Assembly (NCBI RefSeq): GCF_003286085.1
Contig: NW_020825289.1
Span: 16,554,001 to 16,618,000 of the forward strand
Source of the DNA: Drosophila persimilis
Taxonomy: Eukaryota; Arthropoda; Insecta; Diptera; Drosophilidae
DNA length: 64,000 nt
Reading direction: 5' to 3'
Shown: one piece after another, positions 48,436 to 61,985 of the stretch
How positions within the stretch are numbered: the stretch's first letter is position 1
Layout of the letters: the number at the start of each line of letters is the position of its first letter
Program-made: the position numbers and the translations under genes
Notes under the pieces: generated by a model
What the model was told of the DNA's origin: nothing
Seen by the model: only the letters and a program-made list of their open reading frames with translations
The model's database searches: none

Positions 48436-51043
48436 AGGGGTGCACTTGGCGGCGGCTTAGTGCGATGATTGATAAAATAAATACAGATTTACGTACGCAT
48501 TTTACGTATTTTGAACTTAAAGCTTATCCTTTATTTGTGCAGGAAGAAGAGCGGTGGAAAATCGAAGAAAATAAAACAAAAAGGCTTTCCCTCTCCATCC
48601 AATGGGCATTTCACTAAATAAATCACACAAGACATTGGTTTATTCGTTTGTCTAAGGGAAAATATCCATTTGGAGACCAAAACACAGACAACGCATACAT
48701 ATATGTAAGGTTATAGAAGAGAGAACAAAGCCATAAGGAGAGCACACATCCACATCCACATCCACATCCAATTCCAATCGGACTGAGAGTCCAGTTCGGG
48801 GCATTCAATCATTTTTACACCCTCCAAAGCAGGCTCTGCCCGGCCCAAGGCCCTGTCCTATCAGGCGTAAATAATCACAAACGTTGGCCAAATAATAAAT
48901 ACATGTGTGTGCTGTGTATCTGTGTATCTGTGTGCATTGTGTCTGGCACCCTCTGCTGACCAATCAACTGGCATTAATGGCCATTGCCTGTGCGGCCCTG
49001 TGCGCCACTTACGGCTCTTGGCTAAAGGTGGCATGAAAAATGATGCAAGTAGGGTGAGTCCTGCCCCCCACCCACAGCATAAAAATAAATATTAAATAAT
49101 CATTTATTTACAGGGAAAAAAGGTTTCGTCTGTTCCTTTCTCGCTCTGCACTGCACAACGCTGCGTATGCGCGTTATTCCATAAGATGTGTAAATCATTT
49201 GCTGCTTAATGCCCACAGTGCCTCCCAGTATGTACACGTACGCGCGTGTTTGTGTTTGTGCGGGGCCGGGGACTTTATTTATTTGATTTTGTACAAATAC
49301 TGTTTCAACCTTCGAGGAGCAGGCCACAAAATGTGGCAAAAATCTGTCGAGAAATGTGCACAAATTACATTCAAGGTGAGTGTCGAGGAGCGTCGAAAGC
49401 CTGGAGAAATAACATTTTAATAAAGAGTGAAAGCACACACACACACACACACTCGCACTCGCACACTCCGTTGCACGTAATTGGCGGGAAAACAATTAGT
49501 GGCATTTTAGAGCTAACAATTTTGTAGGCAGCCTGCCTGCTAGTAGCTTTCCCCGCAGCCCCCTCTGCCCGCTGTCTGGGGCTCCTCAAATTACGCAGAA
49601 AAGTATGAAGCGTGCAACAACGAGCCAAGTGGCAACAACGATGAGTACCCGGGGGTAGCACAATGGCAGGTGGAGCCGGCAAAAAGCGATGCAACTTTTG
49701 ACACACTTGGCAATTGCAATGCATTTGAGGATGAGCAGAGCAGAGCAGAGCAGGGCACATGCTGTAATAAGTTACGGTAATTTAGAAAACACTTAGTTCT
49801 CCGACAAAAAACTAGAGAGGGAGAGCGAGAGCGTGCCACCGAAAAGTGGCAGAAACAGAAACGAAAGCGGAAGCTCGGGGGTGCAGAGATGGCACTGTAA
49901 AAGGCAATATGTATGTCGCAATTTCCGTTTGAAGAGCAGCAGTTCCTGGCATTCCTGGCGAAATGTCATGCACCTGCCCCTGCCTCTGGCCCTGCCCCTG
50001 GCCCCACCATCCGTGCGTCAGTCAAAAGAATCAGCATTCGCTGATTGCCCTCATAAGCTGCGAGATGGAGAGCTGCTCCGCTCTCTGCCCCGCTTAGTGG
50101 CATCTGAGCTCTCGCTCTGCTCGGCGGCTTAATGGAAAAGCCGTGTGTGCAGCATGTTGCAGCAAGGAGACATGTGGCAAGTGGCCTACTTACAGGATCT
50201 CTCGCAAATAGTTTCAAGAATCCTCACTTATTTCTTATTGATTTTTCCCCTAACGACAGAAATAAGAGTATTGTGTAATCTATGATAAATCAACTGCAGA
50301 TTTGCCGCTTAATATCCCGGACCCTCCCCACTTTGGGCATTCAATTTTGATGGCAACTCTCGAGAAAACTGCAACAGCTGGCGGCAGCATTCGCTCATTC
50401 TCCAAGACCCTCGCCGAGGGTCGCTCTTTTCTCTATTCGTGTATTAGTTCGCCTCTCGAGAGATGCCTGCCACTGCAACTCGAATGGCCACTTCAAGTGC
50501 AACTGTTGCACATCAAACATCAAACAGACATCGCAAAAGTGCAAACATGATGGAGGGACATGGAAGTGGACGCGCCAAGAATGGCAAAAGAAACCGACTC
50601 CCACTTCCACTGCCACTGCTGGCCAAGTGGTTTGAACAGCTTTCAGAAGGTTAACAGTCGGCCAGGGGCTGAAGCTGGGGCTGGGGCTGGTGCTGGAGTT
50701 CGGTTGCCACAGGACACTCGACAACAAGCTCATCAACGTGACACAACAACAGGAACAGGAACAGGAATGCTGTGGACACTGCTACGGCCATCGTGCACTT
50801 GCAGCGCATCTCATATCCGCTCTGCGGACCATTCACGCTGTCATTCACATTTGAAGACGCTTCGATGTTGGGCCAAACAACTCGATCGGAAATGCCAGTC
50901 CGCAGTGTGAACGCAGGCAAGAGACAGGCAGAGAGTGGGTCAATGAAATTAGACGTTCAACAAGGACTGTGGCAGAGATCTGCCAGTGCTGGGGCCTCGT
51001 GATGCTTCGAATGCTTTAAGACTGAAATATTTGCCAGGCATCT

Positions 51044-51067
51044 CCCCCCCCCCCCCCCCCCCCCCCC
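51044..51067 (-). repeat. poly-C run, 24 bases
   Basis: Uninterrupted C run between TCT and TTCCCC. Confidence 0.9.
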
Positions 51068-51239
51068 TTCCCCAGCAGATTTTCATTAAATTGTCCAGCC
51101 TCATGCCTTGGATTCAGGCTCGGAAAAAGTAATGAAAATAATACGCCAGTGAATGTAATAAAGAGGCAGCCTTGAAGGCAGGCTTACACATACATACACT
51201 CATGTGATTGTTGTGTGCCTGTGTGTAGGTGTTTATGTG

Positions 51240-51245
<6 letters not shown>

Positions 51246-51270
<25 letters not shown>
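51246..51270. repeat. (TG)n microsatellite
   Basis: Pure TG run of about 25 bases. Confidence 0.92.
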
Positions 51271-54237
51271 GTTTTGTGTCTCAATGGCGCTTTATTGTGA
51301 TGTGGGCTGGCGCCTTCAGGCGTCAGACTTTTCGTACGAATACGAATATGTGTGTGTGTTTTGCCTGCCGTTTCATTTTTACTGTTTATAAGCTGACAAA
51401 ATTGTTTTCTCTCTCTCCCACTCTCTCTGGTTTTCTCCGTGGCTCTGTGTCTTCTCCGCGGAGACTCGTGTAGCGTAAATGGGCCAACGCTGCGGCTACG
51501 TAATAAAAACGAAAGAGCCGCAAAAACAATAATTGGCTCAGCCAAACAAAGGGAGAAAGAGAGGCCCCTGTTATGGACCTGTCCCTGTCTCTGACTGCGA
51601 ATTAGTTTCTTTGAAATTCACGCGTTTTTTTGGCAACTTTTTCCCTACTAACCCGCCCGGGACTTTTTCCAATTCTCTGCACTCGACTGCGGCCGATGGG
51701 CAGTGTTGGTGCCCGCTGGTAGGGAAAAGCCGTCATTTTCATTTCCTTCTCGCTGCTGGCGGCAATGGCAATGGCAATGCGTGTTTTTGCATTCTTCTCT
51801 GATGAAATCTGAAGTTATGCATTCGTTTTGGGCATTCGCTTCGCTGCCTTTCCACACACACGCACACAAAAGAATGGCAAATGAAAATGCGAACGGGTTT
51901 CATGGGAATGCACTACCATATCTGTGTCAGCTATGCTTTTGTTATCAATTCCTATTCCTCCATTCTCTTTTTAGAGAATATTCCATTTCATGGATTACCC
52001 ACACGCCCCGCCCCGAGCAGACGATGCTTCGCCACTCAATTCGATATGGCAAGCCTTAGGCCACTCGACTGGTAATCAGTAATCAGCCTTACGATCCTGC
52101 CATTCGATCCGTTTTGGGGCACCTTCATTAACATGCCACAAGACCTGCCTCTTCCGCCAGACGAAAGGTGGCGAGGTCTCGGTTCATTCGCATTCTTTAG
52201 GCGCCCATTGTTCACGTGAAAAAAAGGGGCGTAAGGGGCGCGGGAATGGGGAAACTCTGCCAGTTGGCAGTACAATTTTCCGTGACAAATTCGGCCATAA
52301 ACAAAAGTGGCGACAACGATGCCACAGAGCGCTGTCACGGCCGCCAGTTTGCCAGTTGCCATTTCGCCGTTTCGCCATTTTCTAGTGCAGCGCCAACAAA
52401 ATGGCTGCCGCACAAGTCTGGGATGAAAATTTGCGACATGGACTCGACCTCTTTTGGAATTTATCACACGCGAAACACCCGTCTGCATGTCTGCCTGTCT
52501 GCCTGTCTGCCGTCTGCCCGGCCGTCTCTGGCGCCCCTCCTCGACTGCATTTTGTCTCGTTTTCTCTCGTTTTTTGGTAATGAAATTTCGCTTGAGCAAT
52601 TACGAGTGTCCTGGGATACTGGGATGCCCACAGGGCCCCACCAGCTAATAGCTTTGGAGTCTGGCGGGCTGCATAAATTATGGGCAGCAAAGGGAAATCA
52701 ATTTCAGGCCTCAGCCTGTGTATCGACAGGCCGGCCGAAAAAAAAACCCAAGTGAAACTGAATCAGAATAAACTCCCGATTGTGCTCCTCAAGGGCGGAA
52801 AATATGCAGAAAGAAAAACACGCTCTATAAAAATATTTTCATGCCTTGCAGCTAAAATGTTATTAAAGTCAATAACATAAAGCGACAGGGTGGGGGCGGT
52901 GGGCGGGTTTAGGGCATTCCTTTGGCTGCTGTGGGGGGAGGGGGGAGTGGGGGGCGGGGGAAACTTTTTGTCAAATGAAAATAGCTTACAAATAAAAACA
53001 ACTCGAGGCGGAAAAATAAAAATAATCAAAAAGCGGCAGGGGGCATGAGGCAGGGGGCATGGGGGGCCACAGCGAAGCTGACCAAAGCATGGCAATAAAA
53101 ATAAATAATGTCTTTGAGTAAAAACAAACGATGGCATCGGAAAAGTTTGAATATTTATGCGTTTTTTATATCTCCAAAGAGTCAAGGAAATAAGACAGAA
53201 AGAGAGAGCAAAGGATAGAGAGAGAGAGCGAATAGTACTCGTAGTAATTGATACAAAAGTGATTTTGGAGAACTTTCTCCTCAACAAAATCACTCTTGGT
53301 TCCCGTGCAAAACCCCCCGCAAGTGACGAGTAACGAGCCTCACACGCACATCGGTGGGTTCAAGGAGAAGGCTTACAGTACTCCGAAAAAGAGGATATTT
53401 GCGAGTGTGTTTGTGTGTGTGGGAGGATATTACTTTGATAATAAAATGTGAAACGGGGGGGCGCATCAGAGAAATATATCACGTATCGATAAAATTCATA
53501 TAAAAATGCTGAAAAAACTGCAAACTTGGCACAAAACAAAAAGGAGGGAAACTGAAGAGCAGTCATTAAAGGGGGGCCAGCGGGGGGCGGCAGGGTGGGA
53601 CGAAAGCTAAATGACACACAAAGGAGCCGTTGCTGCCAGTATACACACACTTATGTAAGTCCCGCACACACACACACGCACACAACGTAAACCGTAAAAC
53701 TGTCAACGATGCTCGCAATGATGTGGCGGAGGCAAGGCCGTGGCTTAGGCTGGGAGTGTGGTGGGTGGTGGGCGGAAGGAAGGAGGAACCCAATAAAAAT
53801 CACTGGGGGAAAAATGGCAATTTTCATACATGTGTATATGTGTGTATTTAAATGAAAATGCGTGCCAAGGCAGGGTGTGAGTCTGTGTGCTTAAGGTGGG
53901 ATATGAAGCAATTGACAGGCGATGAAGGCTTCCACCAAACGATGGCCCCACAGTGGAGCAAAGTGACAGAAAAGTGTGGAAAAAAACTACTTTTAATATT
54001 GCTTTCTTTGATTAGGACACTGGGACACTGCTCGAGTCTCGAATATGTCCCCTTTGGGGCCATATCATCCCATTGTCTGTCAGGCTACTTACTTGCTTCA
54101 GCCACTTACTGGCTCTAGCATCCAGTCAGTCAGTCAGTCAGCCTCCCGCCTGCCCGACTGGCCAACAGATAACAGATGATGCGCCAGCTTACAGACAAAG
54201 GCAGGTCCCGCGACCCCCCCGCCGCGCCCAGCAGAGT

Positions 54238-54265
54238 GGGGGGGGGGGGGGGGGGGGGGGGGGGG
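54238..54265 (+). repeat. poly-G run, 28 bases
   Basis: Uninterrupted run of 28 G just after a GC-rich stretch with seven C (54214-54220). Confidence 0.9.
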
Positions 54266-55192
54266 TACATGCGTGGGAAAATCGAGTTGCGTTGGCAGTA
54301 TTCAATTTAATAAATTGAACCAGAGTAAAAGTAAAGGCGTAATTGAATTCGGGCGGAGAGTGGAAAGAGAGAGGGGAAGTAAGAACTGCAGATGGATGAG
54401 ATTTTGTCGCGACAATTAAGGAGCTCTCTCGCTCTCTCTGCTTCAGACAAGCCATTTGCCAGCACTCTCTTTCATGTCTGGCAACTGCAAATGCAGCGGC
54501 CATAAATCGAGGAAAAGTCGTTTCAATAAATTCTCCACCATTTTGCATTTTCCGGCCAAAACAAGAGGTCGGCTGCCAAACGGTTTGATTTAAGTCCCAG
54601 CGAAAAGCTTTGCATTAATTGTCAATGCCAGGGAAAGTACTGCCTCCATTATTGAGATTTTCCTTGAAAATACTCGGTCATCTGGTGGCATTACAGGCGT
54701 CTTAAAACTGATTACGGATGAGCTGGCAAGCGCCCCGGATACCAGAGCAGAGGGCAGGACAAAGTTTGTTTGGTGCAGCATAAATCCCTAGAACTCCGAG
54801 ATGGAGCAGAGTTGTGGCAAAGTTTTGTAGTACACACACACACATCAGAGTTAAAAGTCAACTTGAACATCAAATGCAAGTGCCACATGGGGGAGTGTGG
54901 CATCAATATGGCGGCGGCGGCAGCAGGGAAGCCAAGTGGAAAAACCAATGAGAACACAGTGCACAGAGGACAAAGGACAGCAGCAAAAGCACTGCGTTGA
55001 CAGGGACAACCAGGACAATTGCTAAGAACTTTTCCCATGTCCGCCATTTTGTTTGGATTTTTTCTGTTCTTCTTCCTTCTTTCGCCTGCCAATTGCCTGC
55101 CAGCATTGAATGCATTTCTTGTGTCCGCTGAATGCACTTTCCACGGCATCCACCAACCAAAAAAAAATGGCACACATACGTGCAGAAGAAGT

Positions 55193-55208
55193 GGGGGGGG
55201 GGGGGGGG
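55193..55208 (+). repeat. poly-G run, 16 bases
   Basis: Uninterrupted G run after GAAGAAGT. Confidence 0.9.
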
Positions 55209-56414
55209 CTTGGGAATCTCCATCGGAATCGCGTTTCTTTAAGTACTTAATGCCATTAATGAAAACTGCATAAACAAAGAGCGTAAAGGGGAAAGGGAGG
55301 GCAAGCGGCAAGCGGACATGAAAATATTTCGTATATTTCGCACACAGGAGAACTGTGGCATCCACAGCCATTCGCACTGGCACAGAAGGGAGAGGGGAGG
55401 AACAGAGGAAGCGAGGATGAAGAGCAGGGGGAGAAGGAGGAGGGCGGGTGGAGGGTGGAGTGTGGAGCTGGTGCGGTCAGTGCTCGTCCAACTTTTCAAC
55501 TTGTGCCAATCAAACAAGTTCAATAACGGTAATTAACAGTCCAACGGTAAATGCAGTTCGAGCAGAGTGACGGCGGGGGGCAGGGGGCAGGGGGCTGGGG
55601 GCTGTGGCGGGGCACAGTGCCTGCAATTTGCGAAAAGTTCAAAGCTATTAACATGTCGATTCTTCGACCTGAATCAATGTGGATGTTCATGTGGCTGTGG
55701 ATTGCCGTTTCCCGTTTTCCGTTTGCCGGAGACGGAAATTCCACCTCCTTCTGCCGTAACGCACCACCCGGCGTGCCCCGTTCCGCGCAGCCTAATGATG
55801 CAACTGTTGGACAGTTAGGAGCTATTAGCGGTGCTCAGAACCGGGCCCGTGCCTGTGCCTGTGCCCGTGCCCTTCCATTCCACTTTTGTTGCGTGACGTC
55901 GAGGCCGAACTTCTCGGTGGTCCGTAGGCCACTTGGCATGTCAGTTTTGATTGAGCTGGATGGAATGCCACGCCTCCTAACCAGTCCACTCTGCACCGCC
56001 CTGTAATGCCATTTAATTGTGAATAATGCGAAAGAGCAGGGACCACGGCGGAATCGAGTGTGCGGTGGATGGATCGAACAGGTCTAATGGTTATTAATGC
56101 CGGCTAATGAAAGGGAATGGAATGGCTCGGGGCTCTGCTAATGAATGGAGGAGAGTGTGGTTAATCTTTGTGGATATTCCCAGCTATGAATATCCTGCAA
56201 TTGTCGATGCATGATGATTCGCTTTAAGCTGGCAGGACCAGGACGTACAGTCCCTGCACGAGTATTTTTCCCCGCATAATAGCCAGATAGTTTGGTGTTG
56301 CTGTTGCTGTGGCCCAATGTGTTAGCGGATCTATCAATTTGTAGCATTTTCAAGCTTATATAAGCCACACATACACACACATACACTCCAGAGGACTCCG
56401 AATATATAGATAGA

Positions 56415-56418
<4 letters not shown>

Positions 56419-56447
<29 letters not shown>
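56419..56447. repeat. (GA)n microsatellite
   Basis: Pure GA run of about 29 bases. Confidence 0.92.
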
Positions 56448-56449
<2 letters not shown>

Positions 56450-58541
56450 CGTGCTGCAACCTGATGGCCACATGAAAACATGGCCACGATGCTGAGCTTT
56501 TTGAAGGGTTAGAGGAAAGAAGGATCATGGTCTGGGGGTCTGAGGCATCGCCTTGCATCCGTTTCACTTTACTCTTTTTTTTTTCTTTGGAGTGCGAGAG
56601 AGAGAGACGGCAGAGGCAGCCACTTTGGCAACAGAACTTGAACATGAGTGCAATCAAATGTATTACATTTTGTGCAACTTAAGCGCCGGCTGAAGTGGCG
56701 AAGACAGCTGGCAAAGAGAGTGTGTGGCAGTGTGTGGAGTGTGTGGCAGTGTGGCAGGAGGCAAGCATGCATACACACCCACACACACATATATATCCGC
56801 TCTTGGGTGCAATGATTTCCTGCAGAACTTGATTCAAGGCTGATGCCAGAGAGGATGAACGAAACGGAAAAAAAAAAACTAAGCACAAGAAGTGGCAAAT
56901 GTGGAGTGGAGGAGTATGGTTGAAGGAGTATGCCGTAGAGTATGCAACATGCAGCGTACAAAAAATGAGGCCAAACAAGGAAATTGCCAGAGAAATGCAT
57001 TTTGTGGCTTATGAAAGAGGAGGGCGAACGGGGGATGGGGGGTGGTGGAAAAGCCCCACCTTGGGGCAGGGAAATCAATTGAGTTTGTTCGGCACACATC
57101 CGCTTAAATGGAAATTGACAGGGAAACGAAATTGTTGCAGACATCGAGAAGCATCGATATCCAACAGAGAAATGGAGAAACGGAGAACTGTGCAACATTC
57201 AAAGGCAATTAAAAGTCATGGCAGCAGAATTAACTTTGACCCAAACGATCTTTAACCGTGACAAATTCACGCAGTGTTTGCTCAATTGGCCATAATGCCA
57301 TGATTGATGGCCATGGAGGCTAAATGGTGGAGAAATGGCGAAAGAGAGGCGACAGACAAAGACAAAGAGCACTGCGATGACATGCCATGATATGATTATC
57401 TAACAATTTTAAACTCCACTGCAATGTTTGCCAACTAATCATTGGTGGAGCGGGAGGGTGCGAGGCAAGTCCTGCAGTCAAAGAATCAACTTCCGTTTTC
57501 CTCTCTGTCTCTCTCTGTCTCTCTGTCTCTCTTTTTGTGTATCTCTTTCTCTGTCTCAATGGCTTGTCATTGTCCTTGGCGTTTGTCAAACAAGACAAAA
57601 AACTTGCTAAATTCTCGGCTCAAACAGAAGGCCAACGAGAAGGGCAGGGGGCAGGGGGCATGGGGCGGTGGGGGGGGGCGGTGTAAGCAAAGCAAAATGG
57701 AGTAAAAGTAAAGTAAAGAACTTTATAGCTAAAAGGGATTTATTTGATGACTTGTCTAACTCGTGCTTTTCACTCACACATCCACCCAGTCATGGCTCTG
57801 TCTCTGTCTCTGCCTCCACTCGTCTCTCTCCACTCGCTGTCTCGCTCCTTTCCGGCATGACGCAGCACTTTTACAAATGAAGTTTTATAACTTTTCCTCC
57901 ATTTGATTTGTCAAAGGTCTGAGGCAAAGGCAGAGACACAGCCTCCAAAAGTGAAATGCGACAAAATGGAATGAAATTAAATGCATTTTGAAAAATGATT
58001 CAACTCCATTCTGACAGGGGCTTCCACATTGAAGCCTTTTGGCAGCTCCCAACCGTCGTTGGAGGCCAAAAAAAGGTAGATATCCTTCGATTTCTCATCT
58101 CTGCTCTAGCGATGAGTCTGCTCGGTTATGGGAACATTGTACAATCGATTTGTGGCACATTTGGGCTGCATTCTACTTGGAACTTACTCTCAATGATAAT
58201 CGCAGGATATACCAATGAATATTCTATGCCAGAACTCGCCTATAGTTTCGATTAATTTATTTTCCATAAACTTCTTTGTCCAACTTTTGGATTTTCTTAA
58301 TTTCTGGAATGTTCTGGCAATATTCTAACCATTAAAACCAACGCTGCACAAGCTGTTGCACGAACAGAGAGAGAGACAGTTACAGTGAAAGGAGTGCCAG
58401 TATATTTTGTGTAAAAAAGGCAATTTGACAAAAGTTCTGCCTCCCCTTTGGAAGAATGGCAGAAAGGCAACTGTCGAACGGGGGCCATTGTACTGCATCC
58501 TCCATGAATCCTGGTCAAAAGTGCAGTTACCATTATGGCCA

Positions 58542-58542
<1 letters not shown>

Positions 58543-58576
<34 letters not shown>
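58543..58576. repeat. (CA)n microsatellite
   Basis: Pure CA run of about 34 bases. Its minus-strand translation gives an alternating Val-Cys string that imitates a signal peptide. Confidence 0.95.
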
Positions 58577-58580
<4 letters not shown>

Positions 58581-58780
58581 CACACAGCCAGAGACATGTT
58601 TGTGTGTGTGTGTGTCGTCTGCTGGTCGGATAATTTTCACAGGATATGAAAAAAGTTTGTAGTTGACGCTTCCGTTTAGTTGGCTCTCGGTTGCAAGGAC
58701 ACCCGACGACAACCTGCCTTCCTCTTCTACGCGTGTGTGTCCTGCGGCACACCATTTGAATGCCGTCTGCCCTTTCACTG

Positions 58781-58822
58781 CTCTGCTCTGCTCTGCTCTG
58801 CTCTGCTCTGCTCTGCTCTGCT
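58781..58822. repeat. (CTCTG)n pentanucleotide repeat
   Basis: Eight perfect CTCTG units with a partial ninth, then decayed CTGTTCTATTCTG copies. The minus strand reads CAGAG. Confidence 0.93.
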
Positions 58823-60550
58823 TTCTGTTCTATTCTGTTCTCTCCCGTTGTTATAGTAATTGGACAAGTCACTGGCTAAAGTGGCGTTGGCAGCCAACTT
58901 GCCACAATGTGTTGCAACAACAACGACCTCACTCTTTTATTAACATTTTGTACTGCATTCTGTTGTTGTTGGAGTTGTTGCTGTTTTGTTTTTCGGCTAA
59001 TTGCAATTGTTGCTGATATTTTCTTTCATCCAGAAAGATTCCCCCCTCAGATTTGTCGCACATGTCGCCCGGCAAATTATAAATGACTTTTTTCATTAAA
59101 ATAATTTAATTCTGGTTGAATTTGAGTACCTTTTTGGGTACACAAATCGATTGGGGCGCGCAGTGGATTCCATATCGCATTCTTCTAGTGGATTAACTTT
59201 GCCATCAGTTTGCATTCCGTGTGGGGCTATATTTTGTGCAGCTCTGGCGTTTTGGAGCTTTAACTCTTCGGCTTAATGTCGTAAAGTATATTTTTGGTGG
59301 AGCCAACGGAACACGGACTTGCCACAGGACACGTAGTAGATGGGGCGAGTCGGTGCAGCGCCTGGGGCATAACTCACGCTTTTCAGCGCCAAAGTGCACT
59401 TCACCATCGCCCGGCTCCTTGGCCATCCTTGGCCTCCTTTTTTCTTTCCCTTCTGCTGCTGCTGCTGCTGCTGCTGTCCATTGATGCTCCCTTAAGCCAA
59501 TAATAAATTTCTGCAACAATTTTGTGCCAAAGCTGCACTTTGTCAGCATTATCTGGATGAAGTTTTGCCCTCCCTGCCATGGAGCTCCTCTCCATTGATC
59601 GAAACGCCCCACAGCCCCGCCTAATTGTGCCACCAATAGGAGGAGGAGGCGGCAACACGTTGCCACACACAAATCTATTTATAATTAACTGTTATTCACT
59701 CCTCACTCAGAGAGAGAGAGAGGGAGGTGGAGGAATGACAACTTATTCGACTGCTGTTCAACATTCGCAAAAGTTTCTGATAGTCAAATCCTTGGAATAC
59801 GTTAACTTGAGGCCAACTTTCTGGCGAGAATCCCACAAATCTTTGACGGCATCTGAGGGCGAAATTCCCACATGCCTTTCGGGAAGTGTTTGGACGATTT
59901 AATCAACGGGGAATCCCAGAGAAACTTCCAGCCATCACACACAATTTACATTCATGCAGCACTGGGGCAACATTTATGTGCTACACTTCGAACCCTTTGA
60001 GGACAGACGTATGGCCTTCTATCACTATCATCTGCGAGACAGTCGTCCCTAGGCATATGTATCCAATATGAATCAGGAGCATCCAGTCTTTACCAGTGGA
60101 TGGATCCTCGAATAAATCGGTAAATGAGGAGCATGGCAGGGCCTCGGGCATTTCCTTTGAAGTACAGGCTGGACATATTAAGTTTAAGCAGCTTCATAAA
60201 GCTTTATAAAGGGTTTCTTTATCGAACATAAGACTCATCTGCCCCGTCCATCCAACTCTGTTTGCCCCATAATTGTTTTTGTTTTTTTTTTGTATCCTCA
60301 ATGGATTGCTTTGTCCGGCGGATGCAACATTTTTTTTGATATTATGTATCGTCTAGCAGGCGCCGAAACTAGGCGAAAACAACGGGAACTGCCTGCCACT
60401 GGACTGCCTCTGGAAGGGGGAAGGGGAAACTAGACCCATTCGGGGGGGGGGAGGGGGGGTGCTGGAATTTGAAAATTCCTGTCTGGACGGGATTTCCTAC
60501 GAACGTAACGCATAAATGCAGCACTGCAGCGGCAGCACTGGGTAGCAGGA

Positions 60551-60578
60551 GGGTGAGGGTGAGGGTGAGGGTGAGGGC
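60551..60578 (+). repeat. (GGGTGA)n hexamer repeat
   Basis: Four to five GGGTGA units, so four closely spaced G triplets on the plus strand. On the minus strand it encodes Leu-Thr repeats followed by an Ala-rich string that mimics a signal peptide. Confidence 0.9.
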
Positions 60579-61799
60579 CAGGGGAATGGGTGTGGCTATG
60601 GATCCCATAGCCATTCCATCCGCCCGATTATGCATGTCCCCTGTTTCATATTGATGATGTTCCACAGTGTCCCTTCGTCCACATTCCCCCGTCTCTGGGG
60701 ATCTCTGGGGAAAATAAACCCCAAAAAATAGTTTCGGTCCTGCGGCTCGGAACTTGCCTCTTGCCACCAGCCTGCAATTGAGTTGCATAGTTTTGCTTTT
60801 GGTTGGTTTTGGGTTTGGGTTCCGTTCGGTTCGGTTCGTTTCGGGGCTGCTTCTGGTTTCGGTAGAGTTTATTTTGCCAGCATTTGTTGGCCTTCCCGAA
60901 AGGGGGGGGTCCTGGCTCTGGGAAGATTGGGGTGATTGTGCGAGGCTACAATTTTGCCAATTGGCTGCACAAGTGTCCAGTTTCCTCCCCACCAAATGTG
61001 TGTGTGTGTGTGTTTGAGAGGAAATCCTCTCCAGCATCCGCGTGAGCCGCCAGAGATTGCCATTTCAGTTCTAATCAATTTTTTTGATTGCCAAATGCAA
61101 AGCCCGGCTCGGCCAGAGGCTTGGAAGGACTTACGCAGATCGCAGATTGGCGGCCAAGGATATGGTGGAAAAACCCAGCCGGCCACAACTGGCAAATGAA
61201 TTTGCATCTAAAGGTTTGATTAAGCCAGATGCCGAATTGACTTGGAAATCGTTTGGGAAATCCACCATCGACTGCTCTTTTTTTTTTTGTTGTTTTTGTC
61301 AGTCAATCGATGGTTGGACTCCCAAATGTCCTTTGTGGCTTAACTTAATTAAAATTAAACATTGTTTGCATTACTTTGAGGGACTTCGAATCGTGTTTCC
61401 CCTTCCTCAAGTATGGCCTTAATTGTATATACATTTTCGCTGATTTTTCTTTGACTTTTCCCCCGTTTTTCATGCGCGTTTAATTGGAGCTCATTAAGCA
61501 TACGCATATTAATTAAATCACCGCATTTATGCAATAAATTTGCGGTCGGATACTGATAGAGGGGGCCGGATAGACAAAAGAGAAAGCAAATAAAATGCAA
61601 AAAAAAAGAGATAAATAAACACAGGTCTGCCGCATGTTTCAGTTTGATTGAAAACAAGCACGAAAAAATGGGTGCATTTGCATATTGCATAGTAAAATAA
61701 ATAAAACGAATAGCGCCAGGGACGAGCTGCACAGCTATGGGATACCCTTTTGTTGATTGGGATCAACATCAACACATGCCGTTGCACTCACACACTCAC

Positions 61800-61985
61800 C
61801 ACTCCACTGCTATGTGCCTTTCACTCACACTTTTTGCTGGCATATGTACGTTAAGCGACAGCTTTCTGCCGACGCGACCACCTTGCTGCCAGTGAGAGCC
61901 GAGCTCGAGCTCGAGCCCGAACACCAAACCCGAAGCGGGGCGTTGGTTGGCACAGTGCGGTCCGACAGATTCCATCAGACATTCT
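61800..61985 (-). promoter_or_regulatory. candidate promoter and non-coding first exon of gene B
   Basis: On the minus strand, an initiator-like TTCAGGC near 61988-61994 is followed about 27 bases later by GGACC, which matches the downstream promoter element but is one base off the usual +28. The stretch below is unusually GC- and CpG-rich for its surroundings (GAGCTCGAGCTCGGGCTCG region), and repeats fade. The exon would end GTGGAGTG before GTGAGTGT, a strong donor (61794-61799); a second GTGAGT lies about 28 bases earlier. No hydrophobic signal peptide is encoded here. Assignment to gene B rests only on strand and position. Confidence 0.45.

Larger units (their letters stand above)
43278..61799 (-). 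other. probable 5' intron(s) of gene B, start-codon exon unlocated
   Basis: About 18.5 kb with no convincing coding exon on either strand. It is dense in simple repeats, including five G/C runs (43661, 48414, 51044, 54238, 55193), CA/TG runs, CT/GA runs and a CTCTG array. An exon with the start codon and a phase 1 donor should lie here or further upstream; weak candidates are listed among the findings. Confidence 0.45.

Noticed and set aside
52184..52378. Minus-strand frame with MATGKLAAVTALCGIVVATFVYG
   Set aside because: Good hydrophobicity, but no splice donor with a consensus in phase 1 follows, and the downstream frame is not coding-like.
57995..58255. Plus-strand 86-residue frame with mixed composition
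   Set aside because: It is the least repeat-like open frame in the area, but it has no domain, codon bias, splice context or conserved motif.
58325..58597. Minus-strand ATG followed by alternating Val-Cys and a phase 1 GT, as a signal-peptide exon for gene B
   Set aside because: The hydrophobic stretch is only the translation of a CA microsatellite, and the donor GTAACT is weak.
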